Assembly (NCBI GenBank): GCA_001969505.1
Contig: LSSK01000635.1
Location: forward strand, 1 to 39,763
Reading direction: 5' to 3'
Source: Zancudomyces culisetae
Taxonomy: Eukaryota > Kickxellomycota > Harpellomycetes > Harpellales > Legeriomycetaceae
DNA length: 39,763 nucleotides
Positions within the stretch are counted from its first letter, which is position 1, and each line of letters starts with the position of its first letter. Below are positions 1 to 9,568 of this stretch, one piece after another. A program made the translations under genes and the position numbers. The notes under the pieces were generated by a model, which searched no databases, was not told the DNA's origin, and was given only the letters and a program-made list of their open reading frames with translations.

Positions 1-833
1 GTGTGTGAATCAATGTTTTTTGCATAATTACCAGAAAAAAGTATTAATGATGTAATAAGTTTCACATCAATCACAACAATTTGTTACGTCAAAAAAAAAA
101 CAATACTGAATAATGTTTCTTGGTATTCCGCTATTCTTGACATTAAAAATAATAATGGAAATGCTTCATTTCATTATATTTGCTATTGTTACAATTTTTA
201 CTTTTTTTTCAAGGAAAAAAAACAGAAAAATGAAATTTGTTCATCCAGCATTTTGAAATTTTGTCATCAAGAGTTGGAATTGTTAACTAATTGTTTCGTT
301 TTGTTTGAGAAATTTGCTGCCAAAACAATCAAAAAACTGTGACGCCTTAAAAGCCATCTAATAAAACCATTGAACTCTTTGAAAAAAAGGTAGGTAACAG
401 GTACCAGGGTAGAACTGTGAATACCAAGGGTATAGTATATGCGTAAAAGTGTGCTTGTACCCGACTTAGTCAAAAGTGTCTTACTTTATACGCATTAGGA
501 GAGGGTGTACCTTTAACACCAACTATCATCTTGCTTTCTATCTTCACAAAAAACAAAACTAAAAATAAACAAGTCTCACAATAGCCTTCACACTGCATGT
601 ATTTTTTTAAGGGCTTGGTATTTGTTGATAATAAAGAGCGAACTACAATCACTCGCAAGTGAAAAGTAAAACAACAAAAACAGTAACAAGAACAGTAGCA
701 AAAAGGGCGATCCTCTTTATCCCCTTTCCGCTTCCTCTCCCCACCTTTTTAAATTCATAAGGTATCCACCACTCATTAAATTTGCTATTGAGAATCGAGA
801 CAAAGTGAAACGAATAAATAAGAAAAAAGAGAA
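1..833. other. 5' spacer, upstream of the zinc-cluster gene
   Basis: No convincing gene is visible. The stretch is AT-rich with many A and T runs, and the reading frames in it are short and have no family resemblance. The last few hundred bases should hold the promoter of the gene starting at 834. No TATA box or operator can be assigned with confidence. Confidence 0.5.
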
Positions 834-2954
834 ATGGAGGAACAGCCACCAAAACCACAAATGGACTTACAGAACGTACGACTAAAAATATCCTGTGATA
901 CATGCAGGAGTAAAAAAGTACGATGTGATGGGATCAAGCCGTCTTGCGGGCGGTGTGTTAAAGTTGGAGCAACCTGCGTGTTTTCACCAGTGAGTGAACG
1001 AAGAAGAGCAAGAAAATCGAATAAAAGTGGGTCAGTATGTGAAGGAAGCAGCATGGGACGGATGGTTAATGGAAAGCTTGCAGAAGTACTGGATATCCAT
1101 CAGGAAATCAATTCGCTCATGGGCCGGCTAAAAGACATAACGATGCGAACATCGGTAACTGAAGGAGAGACAAGTACAATATTTCGAACATCCAGGGATA
1201 GGCATCAATTACAAGCAAAAAGCGAGCATGGCGATAGGATGTCAGAGGGAGAAAGCGAGGTGGGTAGCAAGAGCAAGAGGCACGAAGAAAAGGATGAAGG
1301 GATCGATGTATCGGAGGGAGCACTGATTATCAACAAGTTTTTCCAGATGTACAACCCACTGCTGACGGGACTGGAGGCGCGAGAGCGATGCGAGAGGCAT
1401 TTGATGTTATTGCTGAACGAGTTGACCCCATCGAGTCTTCTGGTAGCAGTGCTATCGGCAGGGACACTGGTGATGCGAGAAGAAGAGGATGGGGTAGGAG
1501 ATATGGATGTAAAATTTTTGGCAAATGTTTTTAGCTGTAGATTTGAAGCGATGCTTAGCAGAATAATTAATAGAAACAGCATTGAAAATATACTAGCACT
1601 TAATGTGATGTCTAATGCATCACTGTACAGTCGTAGTCGAAATATGGAGTATTCAAACGCAGCTGTGCGAATGGGAATCAGGATGGGACTGCATCGAAAC
1701 AGCAGCCATGTGGAAAGCCACATGAAAAACATCTTTTGGACAACCCTGTTGGTGGATGCACTGGTTTCGTGGGAAAGTGGGTTGCCAGGTGCAATATCAT
1801 ATGACGAGGTTGGAACACAGAATATTAGCTGGTTGGGAAAGCTGGCTGTACTCGTTCTTAAAGCGGCAAAGATTTCGCGATCTATTTCTGACGGTGGAAT
1901 GTCGGGCAGCACACAGTTCTGTATACAAACCCTGACAGAATTAGATCAGTTATATGAGGCTATTCCAGCGTCATACAGTTTTTCCATACCCATAAACAGG
2001 GAGGGGTATTCACAGGCAGGAAACGAAGAGCCTGAGAACCAGCTGGTTGGCAAGGCATTTGTAAACATACTATATCACGGCTTGGTTATTTCCATTGTTC
2101 ATAGCTATGGATATGACACATGGCAGACAAAAGAAGCCGAATCTCTTGACGATCTGTCACAATGTTTCAAGCCAACTCCCGAATATTTGGTACAGGAAAG
2201 AAGTCTTAGCTCTGCTGGTGCAGTAACGGAAATTCTTGTCCAGCTCAAGGCTGTAGATCCACGGTACTATCAGTACGGCCTGGAGGTTAGTGTCTATTTA
2301 GCTGGACTGGTTTATGTCGGTGTTTTATCATGCGTCAATTTCAGTTCGACTGAGTTCGCTATCAGCAACACATGTATCAAGGAGCACATTTTGTTTTTGG
2401 AAAGAACCAGCCACTTTAAACTCGCTCAAAAGCTATCTCTGCAAAAGGAAAACGTCTTGCACTCCAAAAACTCCTGGTCGGCCGCTCGCTCATCGTTTCT
2501 CACCTCATCCCACCCTAAAAACCCTCTTTCCAACTCAGGCCTTCCCCTTTCCCGAACCACAACTGCCCCAGTAAAGCAAGAGGCAATTGACGCGCTTATG
2601 GATGAATGCTTTGTTAGTCCTCCCACCCTCTCATCTTCCTCAAACGCATCGAATCTTTTGCTTTTGGGTGGAGGTACCGCTTCCACATCTGCCGTTCCTA
2701 CATCCGCAAATCCCTCTAGTTTCACTATTGATCATCCTGCTACCTTTTCTGAGACCTCTTCCACCATCACCGGCGTGGTTGCTCCTGGAAATTCTGGAAC
2801 CAGTCTGCACGGCGCTGGCAACAACGGCATCCACATTTCCGCTGTTCCATCTTCCTCAAACAAAAACGCATTTAATGATTATCAGGATTTTTCGATGTTT
2901 GTTAGCAATAACCTTGATGATGTAATTTCATCAGTATTTTCATCAAACAACTAG
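834..2954 (+). CDS. Zn2Cys6 (Gal4-type) transcription factor
   Basis: Predicted nuclear DNA-binding regulator of 706 residues, with no intron. The zinc cluster is canonical: C21-X2-C24-X6-C31-X6-C38-X2-C41-X6-C48, with the usual basic residues between the second and third cysteines, followed by a basic stretch (about 55-64). Around residues 265-340 a segment with a conserved AVRMGIRMGLHR-type helix and a downstream FWTTLLVDALVSWESG-like stretch resembles the fungal-specific transcription factor domain (fungal_trans). The last 150 or so residues are rich in Ser, Thr, Pro and Asn and end in an acidic-hydrophobic tail, as expected for an activation region. The start at 834 is the first ATG of the frame and sits close to the zinc cluster, as is usual. 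The regulated pathway cannot be told from sequence. Being intronless sets it apart from most neighbours. Confidence 0.9.
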   Translation: MEEQPPKPQMDLQNVRLKISCDTCRSKKVRCDGIKPSCGRCVKVGATCVFSPVSERRRARKSNKSGSVCEGSSMGRMVNGKLAEVLDIHQEINSLMGRLKDITMRTSVTEGETSTIFRTSRDRHQLQAKSEHGDRMSEGESEVGSKSKRHEEKDEGIDVSEGALIINKFFQMYNPLLTGLEARERCERHLMLLLNELTPSSLLVAVLSAGTLVMREEEDGVGDMDVKFLANVFSCRFEAMLSRIINRNSIENILALNVMSNASLYSRSRNMEYSNAAVRMGIRMGLHRNSSHVESHMKNIFWTTLLVDALVSWESGLPGAISYDEVGTQNISWLGKLAVLVLKAAKISRSISDGGMSGSTQFCIQTLTELDQLYEAIPASYSFSIPINREGYSQAGNEEPENQLVGKAFVNILYHGLVISIVHSYGYDTWQTKEAESLDDLSQCFKPTPEYLVQERSLSSAGAVTEILVQLKAVDPRYYQYGLEVSVYLAGLVYVGVLSCVNFSSTEFAISNTCIKEHILFLERTSHFKLAQKLSLQKENVLHSKNSWSAARSSFLTSSHPKNPLSNSGLPLSRTTTAPVKQEAIDALMDECFVSPPTLSSSSNASNLLLLGGGTASTSAVPTSANPSSFTIDHPATFSETSSTITGVVAPGNSGTSLHGAGNNGIHISAVPSSSNKNAFNDYQDFSMFVSNNLDDVISSVFSSNN

Positions 2955-3923
2955 TACTATTTTCTTCTCTTTCCCTTTCCGCGCCCCTTTTCTGACATAT
3001 CGCATCATACCAGTTTTCATCATGTTTTATTTATTTACTCGTGCTAGCTTAGCTGCCAATAACTACATCACTACTTTCTTTTCACACATCAACAAATGTC
3101 TCTTTTATAATTTCCTTTTTTTTTTGCAATGATCTGGGGTTTGTCAAGAAATCTGACAGCATTCTAGTTCCAACCTTTCCACACTTTTTTTTTTCGTGCA
3201 CTGTTTACGTTTTTTTGATTAAGCTGACCCGTTCTATTTCACATGTAAATTTGTTTTACAGTTACGTAACAAAGTGCCCTTGCTTTTATTTTATCTTTCA
3301 ACTTGCTTTTGTTTTATGATTTTTTCATCCATCGAATTGGATTAAATGGATAAGATAGAACAAAATAGTGTTTTTATGAGATGGAGACAAAGAGAAATGT
3401 GTGTGAGAATGTAGAGTTAAATATAGTTGAAAAGGATGGAGGGAGGGTAGAATTAGAGATAGCCAACTCTTATAAGACTTGGAGTTTACCATTACGAGAT
3501 AATAGAAAAGCGTCGAATCCAAATAGTCCGACTGAGTGTTATTCTCTTTGTTGATCCGTTTTTAGTGCGTGCCCCTCTTCCCCTTTCTTTAAAGGCGTGT
3601 GTATTCTTTTTTTTTTCATGGCGCTTACTAATAGGTATCCGGAAATAAAACAGCGGGTTACTATTGTCACTAAAAACTATCCGATGACGCTCTAACTGGT
3701 CAGTTACATCATGCACAAGCTAAATGATGGCAAGAATTTTTTTTAATTATTATGCTTATCCCTAATGATTAACGCACTAATAGCTGCTCTTTCCCTCTTT
3801 CCTCCTTCACCCTCCCACCCATTAGAATCATCTTAACCTGGTACTTATTTGCTGCTTTATTTACAAAGTTTCATTTTTTTTTTTGCTTTATTAAATTGCC
3901 TTTTAACTTTTTTTCATTATCAA
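2955..3923. other. Spacer between zinc-cluster and AGX1 genes
   Basis: No gene is supported. It should contain the 3' end of the zinc-cluster transcript and the promoter and 5' leader of the aminotransferase gene. T-rich stretches lie near 3110-3130 and 3185-3195, and a pyrimidine-rich tract at 3785-3820 precedes the aminotransferase start. Minus-strand frames at 3325-3716 look like noise. Confidence 0.5.
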
Positions 3924-5483
3924 ATGTCCAAAAACTTGCTATTAAAACAAGTACATTGTTTGAAAGGTTCTTCAAACCTAATTAAAAATTCTCATTTTTC
4001 AACAATCAGTTTTAGTAGGTTTTCTGCACTACGACCAGCAAACGCCTTTAAAATATTGAACACTACCCACAAACCTTTTAGCACCAAAATGAGTCCAAAG
4101 CCAAATTTGTGTATGATCCCAGGTAAATATCCTACTAACTAACTAACTAACTAACTAACATTAAACAGTTTCTTTTCAACACCTTTTATCTTTATCTGTT
4201 ATCTTGTATCATTTATCTGTATTGTTTACAACGTATACTTATAAACACTAAATTTCAATAGGACCAATCGAGGTTCAAGATGAGGTGTTGCAGACAATGG
4301 CCACAAAGGCCATCGCACACACAGACCCCATCTTTGCTGCCAGCTTCAGTGAATTGATAAAAAATCTCCGCACTGTCTTTGGAACCAAGGACGGTCAACC
4401 TTTTGTGATTGCAGGCTCGGGAACCCTATGCTGGGACCAAGTCTCTGCAAACCTTGTCGAGGCTGGCGAAAAAGTCTTGCTTCTTTCATGTGGATACTTT
4501 GGGGATAGGTTCATGGATTGCCTTGAAACATACGGAGCCAAGGTTGATTGTCTCAGATCAGAAATTGGCTACTCTTGCGACTTTGACCAGGTTGCTAAGC
4601 AGCTCGAGTCCCAAGCCGCATCAGGTAGTCCATACAAACTTGTTGCTGCCTCTCACGTTGATACAAGCTCAGGCGTCGTCTTGGACGTCGAGAGACTTTG
4701 TAAACTCGTCAAAGAAAAGTCACCAAGTACATTGGTTGTCGTTGGTTCAGTTTGTGCAGCTGCTTGTGAAGACCTGCAATTTGATAACTGGGGTGTTGAT
4801 GTTGTGTTTACCGCAAGTCAAAAGGCTCTAGGATGTCCTCCTGGTGTGGCAGTTACAGTTGCTAGTCAAAGGGCACTACAGGTTGTCAACAACAGATCTA
4901 CACCTATTCCTGCATACTATGTCAACTGGCAAAGGTGGTTACCAAGTAAGTTTTTTTTCATTTTTTCTTTTGCTTTCTCTTTTCACCTCGTTATTCCGTG
5001 AACTTTATCCCAAACACAACATTGTTTTACTTACAAATAGTCATGGAAGCATATGAAAACAAGGCTCCTAAATACTTTGCTACCCCATGTGTCCAAACCA
5101 TAATGGCCCTAAACGTCTCTGTCAGAAACATTGTCAGCTATGGAGTCGAGGACTATCTCAAATTGCACAGGGAATCTTCCGCAAAATTCACTGATGGTCT
5201 CAAGAAATTGGGTTTGAAGATTATTCCCCAGTCAGAGGACGTCAGATCCCATGCAATGTCTGCAGTTTGGCTTCCAGAGGGCGTAAAGCTTACCGATTTG
5301 GTTCCTCGAATGGCTGCTCGTGGCGTGACCATCTCTGGTGGAATTTTTACAGGTCATGCAACTGAATACTTCAGAATCGGACATATGGGTTTGGTATCCA
5401 ACGATCCATCCCTTGGTTTCCTTGAAAAAACACTGACTGCATTGAAGGACTCGCTGGTTGATGCTGGTTACAACTGTGCTTAA
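3924..5483 (+). CDS. AGX1: Alanine-glyoxylate aminotransferase (PLP class V)
   Basis: Makes glycine from glyoxylate with alanine as amino donor. Exons are 3924-4122, 4262-4945 and 5041-5483 (introns of 139 and 95 nt), giving 441 residues. The core begins with SPKPNLCMIPGP and contains the PLP-lysine motif TASQKALGCPPG (Lys about 254), the upstream SHVDTSSGV and GSVCAAACED motifs, and the C-terminal GGIFTGHATEYFRIGHMG motif of this fold. The first 55 residues contain no Asp or Glu, are rich in Lys, Arg, Ser and Phe, and look like a mitochondrial presequence. A second in-frame ATG at 4089 would give a 386-residue protein, the usual length of fungal Agx1. The C-terminus (NCA) is not a PTS1 signal, so targeting probably turns on which start is used. 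Intron 1 carries a (CTAA)6 tract just after its 5' splice site. Confidence 0.95.
4135..4159 (+). repeat. (CTAA)6 microsatellite inside AGX1 intron 1
   Basis: Six tandem CTAA units plus one C begin 12 nt after the GTAAAT 5' splice site of AGX1 intron 1. The first unit reads TACTAAC (4133-4139), the consensus yeast branch-point sequence, and each later unit recreates CTAAC. Its place beside the 5' splice site makes use as the branch point unlikely; a CTAAATTTCAATAG 3' end looks like the working site. Confidence 0.9.
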
Positions 5484-5949
5484 TTGTCCAGCATTCCAGT
5501 ACTTTTTGCTTCGCATTCGTGTTATTACCTAGGGCGTTCTATTAACTATAAATAAACTCATAAGCTTATACACTCTTTTTTTTTACATCCTCTGGATGCC
5601 AGGAGTTCATTTTAACACACTTTTTTTTGTTAATGTTACTTGTTCGTTTTTTTTTCTTTTATGTGTGTTCTTTATGCTGCACTATGTTCATAATTTCAAT
5701 AAGAGGACATAAACCAAACAAACTAAATCAAATCCAGCATTTCAAAGCCAGTCAAAATCCTGATATGATAAACTCACCAACAATTAAAAAAAAAATTGCC
5801 GGAAGCTATTAGTGTTGGGTTGATATCTTGGCTATATATTATATTATTTTTTCTATCAAGAATCAATGTTAAAATTTCAATTTGAACGTAGCATATTCAA
5901 ACTGTAATTTACACAACACAAACAATTGAAAAGGAAAAAAAAGGGAGCG
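5484..5949. other. Spacer between AGX1 and metaxin genes
   Basis: No gene is supported. Both flanking genes read rightward, so this holds the AGX1 3' region (an AATAAA-like site near 5550) and the promoter of the metaxin-like gene. The frame at 5627-5812 is low-complexity and has no family resemblance. Confidence 0.5.
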
Positions 5950-8095
5950 ATGGAGAAGCGAGATAAAGCACCCAGTGATACCCTAGATGTTTACATCCTG
6001 GACTACAACAATCTACCACAAAAAGCGCATGATTTACATACATCCGGCACTAATGACACATTTATAGATAGCTTTGAGCTGGAATGTCTGTATCTAACAA
6101 CGTATATGAGATTTTGTTGCCAAAACATGCAGTGGAACATCAAGACTGTATGCAATTCGAATATCTCCCCAACAGGTAACGCAATTGGATTTGATTTGAT
6201 TTAATTCAATATAATTTAGCTCTCAATTTGAATGTTGCTCTGAATCATTCTTGATGCTAATATTCTAATGATAACAATGGTGTATGCTTGTAAACTCATT
6301 CAAGAAAAAATTAATACATACTTTTGCTTTTAGATTACTTTATCCAGTATTTGTACATTGAGATATTTGTATAACCAAATGCTAAAATACGTAGGCAAAC
6401 TACCAGTATTAAGAGACCAAAATGTTCATTGTGAAGGTGGAATAAACAATTGTATCGAGTATTTGAAAAAACAGGCAAGCAATCTATTTCTCTTTTTATC
6501 TAGGATCTTACAGAATTTTACACATTTTATGCTTGTTAATTTATACACCTTGTAACAAAAATATTCTACCCATTTACGCGTAATTAGGGATATGATCTGG
6601 ATACCAAATTGGCCGATCATGAAAGACCTGAATTTGAAGCATATTCGAATATCATATGGACCGTGTTATATGACGCTCTTTTGTTCGAGTGGTTTGGTGT
6701 AAAAGAAAACTACAGCAAGGGAATCAGACCAATGATTAGAAGCTCTATCCGGGGAAATTTTGCCACCAACAGTTATATGGAAGATAAGCTATTGAGACTA
6801 CAAAAATATAATATTGACAATGGGAATAATACTGCCCAACCCACGAACACCGCTAGCGCGGAAAAAAAGAAATTAACACCAGAACAGTTTACTGAGGTAT
6901 TATTTGGCTTGTTTTTTTGAATGTATTAATGTATACAGATAGGGAGTTTAAATATGATAACATTCTTTTAAGCGAGAGTGTTCAAGAACCCATCGGATGC
7001 CCCTACCCTCGATCCTCTATGTTCTTGACTCTTATTTATTTATTCATTGATTATCCTGGTATTTGGTTTACTTAAAAAGATGACTACTAACCAGGCTGCT
7101 TTATACAATTATAGTCATTGAAAAAGGCGTTTGACGTAAATACTGAAGACTTTGGTGATTTTAAACTGCACGAGGTAAGTACAGCATAACCGGGGTTTAC
7201 CAAATTTTTCTATTTTGGCTACATCCAAGATCATTTTATTATAAGGAGTAGCAAGATACAGTTCAGAGATATTAACACCGTACAATTTGTACTACTGGGT
7301 AACACGTAGACTCAATCTCTAGCGATAAAATACCTGGGATGTTTGTCGAAACAACTGGGAGATCAAGATTATCTCTTTGGAAACAAGGCTGGGATAACAA
7401 GTTTGGATGCTCTGCTGTATGCCTATTTAAACCTAGTAATGAACATAGATCTAGAAAAGCCAGCTCTGTCAACGATAATTAGCATAAAATATCCAAATCT
7501 AGTCGAATACTTTTCCAGGCTGAGAGATGTACTGATTCTAAACGAAGCCACCAGAGCAGGGACGACTGTGGGTCCAATAGGAAAAAGCCTTGGTGAACCA
7601 AGCGGTGTCATTGAATTTGTCAAGAATTTTGGAGTTATGGTGAGAAGCTCAATATCCGAAACCAGCAGTGCGGTATCTAGGCTTGCCACAAGGATCAAAA
7701 CGATAGTCAAAACAAAAGATCGTGGTATTTCACTCTCATCTCATGGTCTAAACGATGCAGAATTTACGAAAAGGTATAGATTCGTTATGGGTTCGGTCTA
7801 TGCTGCGTTGCTGTATATTGCTGCAAATAAACTATTTCTGCCACCCGAGCCTCCAAAACGGCTTCCACCACCACCAGAAATGCTCCAACTTTCCTCAGCA
7901 AGTGATCTTATGAGACAGTTGTTTTCAGCTGAAGGCAACGATGGTGCTTTGGAGGACCTTAAATATGGAAAAGATACATCTGGTGCGTACAGAAAGGGGG
8001 ATATCGAAATAGAACTTGATTCTGATGAGTATGATGAGGATCTGTTAGACGAGGAATATGATGACGACCATGACGATTTTGACCTCGAGTCATAA
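5950..8095 (+). CDS. SAM37: Metaxin/Sam37-like mitochondrial outer-membrane import subunit
   Basis: Likely the metaxin/Mas37 subunit of the SAM complex, which inserts beta-barrel proteins into the mitochondrial outer membrane. Exons are 5950-6175, 6395-6474, 6588-6896, 7115-7174 and 7310-8095, giving 486 residues. The N-terminal GST-like part opens with TLDVYILDYNNLPQ, has an early SFELECLYLTTYMRF helix, and continues across the first splice into ISPTG-KLPVL, the typical metaxin segment. The C-terminal GST-like part includes LSKQLGDQDYLFGN and TSLDALLYAYL (about 236-265), the most conserved metaxin region. A hydrophobic helix near 382-402 could anchor the protein. It is followed by a proline-rich stretch and a strongly acidic tail. 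The second intron (6475-6587) appears to be GC-AG. The ATG at 5950 was chosen because the frame upstream has no other ATG. The exact splice before TQSLAIKYLG (7309/7310) is the least certain. Confidence 0.85.
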
Positions 8096-8260
8096 TTACT
8101 GATTATCTTTTTCTTTTCTAACATATAAAAATTTTACTTTTTATTCAGCTTAAACAAGATTATTCTTTACTAGATATACGAGAGGTAGGGAAAAGAAATA
8201 AATAAAAAAAAGTGAAATGAAATGAAAAACAGGAGGAATTGATGTTTATTATCTATGGGT

Positions 8261-9043
8261 TTATTTCTTCTTTGCGTCCTTCTTCTTGATGGTTTCGTCA
8301 TTTACAAATATTCCCTTTTGTTTATATGGTTCTGGCTTCTTCAGCTTACGGACCTTGGCAGCAAACAGCCCGATTTGTTGCAAATCCAAACCTCTAACAA
8401 TAATTGATGTAGGATTAGGAACTTGGACCGTCAACCCCTCCGGAATTTGGATATTAACGGGATGTGAGTATCCCAGCCTTATCTGTAACACCTCCTCTAT
8501 TTCGTCCTCGATAATAGCACCGCTTGAATCCCTTCTTACATGTTTTACTTTTCGTTTTGGATCTTGAGTCTTTGGAATAGTGAGAAGAACTTCTGATTTG
8601 GGCATCTTTTCCATACTTGCCCTATACCCAGTTCCGACCATCCGCAAATGCGTGATAAATCCTTCAGTTACTCCTGTTACCATGTTGTTGATTAATGCTC
8701 TAGTGGTACCCCACATTTGTCTGTGCTCTTTAACGCCCTGGTTTACTGCCGACACTGTCAATATCCCTCCCGCCGAATCTTCATTCTCTTGGCCACTGGA
8801 TTTGCTGCCATCTTTGGATTGTTGTTGATTTTGGATCTGTTCAATTTCGATTTTAACATTTGGTGAAATCCCCATTTTTAATTCTCCAAGCGGTCCTTTT
8901 ACCTTTAGGGTTGTAAATTTCGGCATATCGGGTCGGTACACCTCTTGGGCATGGATGATCTCGACTTCTTTTCCATACTTGATTGGCATTTTGCCAATAT
9001 GCGAGTTTACTCTCGTTAGCGTTTTGAATCCTCGTTTGAACAT
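8261..9043 (-). CDS. MRPL6: Mitochondrial large-subunit ribosomal protein uL6m
   Basis: Structural protein of the mitochondrial ribosome large subunit, 260 residues, no intron. Clear L6 landmarks are SHIGKMPI near the N-terminus, GTTRALINNMVTGVTEGF with RMVGTGYRA in the middle, and a C-terminal block of YSHPVNIQIPEG, PNPTSIIVRG, QQIGLFAAKVRKL and PEPYKQKGI. The short basic N-terminus (MFKRGFKTLTR) suits a mitochondrial presequence and tells it from cytosolic uL6/RPL9, which lacks the PEPYK signature in this form. It is longer than bacterial L6 because of a Gln/Ser/Glu-rich insertion about residues 67-90 and a charged loop about 170-185. It is tail-to-tail with the metaxin-like gene (165 nt between stops). 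Confidence 0.95.
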   Translation of the reverse strand: MFKRGFKTLTRVNSHIGKMPIKYGKEVEIIHAQEVYRPDMPKFTTLKVKGPLGELKMGISPNVKIEIEQIQNQQQSKDGSKSSGQENEDSAGGILTVSAVNQGVKEHRQMWGTTRALINNMVTGVTEGFITHLRMVGTGYRASMEKMPKSEVLLTIPKTQDPKRKVKHVRRDSSGAIIEDEIEEVLQIRLGYSHPVNIQIPEGLTVQVPNPTSIIVRGLDLQQIGLFAAKVRKLKKPEPYKQKGIFVNDETIKKKDAKKK

Positions 9044-9568
9044 TTCGTTTTGTCTCGTATCGTTATATATCTATATTTGCACTTTTATCCTTTCTCTGTT
9101 TTTTCTTATTTAGTATACCTCTGCTTTTGTATACAATTACCCTCAACTTGATTTCTAGCAAAGATTTATGATAATGGCAACAAAAGCTAAGCTGCTTTTT
9201 GGGTGAGGCATCAAAATTGTTTTTTGCATCCCCTTTATCAATTTTTTCTCTTCCTGATTTGCTGTCTATCCGTCCTGAGCAAGCAAGATAGTTTTACCAG
9301 AAAAGTAGTTTGATTTGGCGATCAAATGATACAAAAAAAAATTTTTTTTTTACCAACCAAGTATGATTGTTTATTTTAGAGCTGTTGTTTGAAGTATTCA
9401 CCCAAACCTAAAGCTTTAAAATCTAAATGAAGTATGGATAATGAAGCATGTCAAAATATATTGAAAAAGTAGGTGAAAAATGGGTGAAAAATGGGTGAAA
9501 GATCTCATGGCTCTGGCAAAAGAAAAAAAAAGAAAAAAAAGATACCCTTCCCTTCCTAAATAATTATA
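9044..9568. other. Spacer holding uL6m promoter and Rgd2-type 3' end
   Basis: Both flanking genes read leftward. The stretch should contain the uL6m promoter at its left and the 3' end of the F-BAR/RhoGAP gene at its right. No gene is visible. An 11-base direct repeat lies at 9472-9501 and A-rich tracts at 9521-9541. Confidence 0.5.
9472..9501. repeat. Short tandem repeat of GGTGAAAAATG
   Basis: Two full copies of the 11-mer GGTGAAAAATG (9472-9482, 9483-9493) and a partial third lie downstream of the stop codon of the F-BAR/RhoGAP gene. No function is evident; it may lie in that gene's 3' untranslated region. Confidence 0.8.

Noticed and set aside
1205-1912. Long minus-strand open frame opposite the zinc-cluster gene
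   Set aside because: It is a shadow of a well-supported coding frame, with Ser/Leu-rich translation and no family resemblance.
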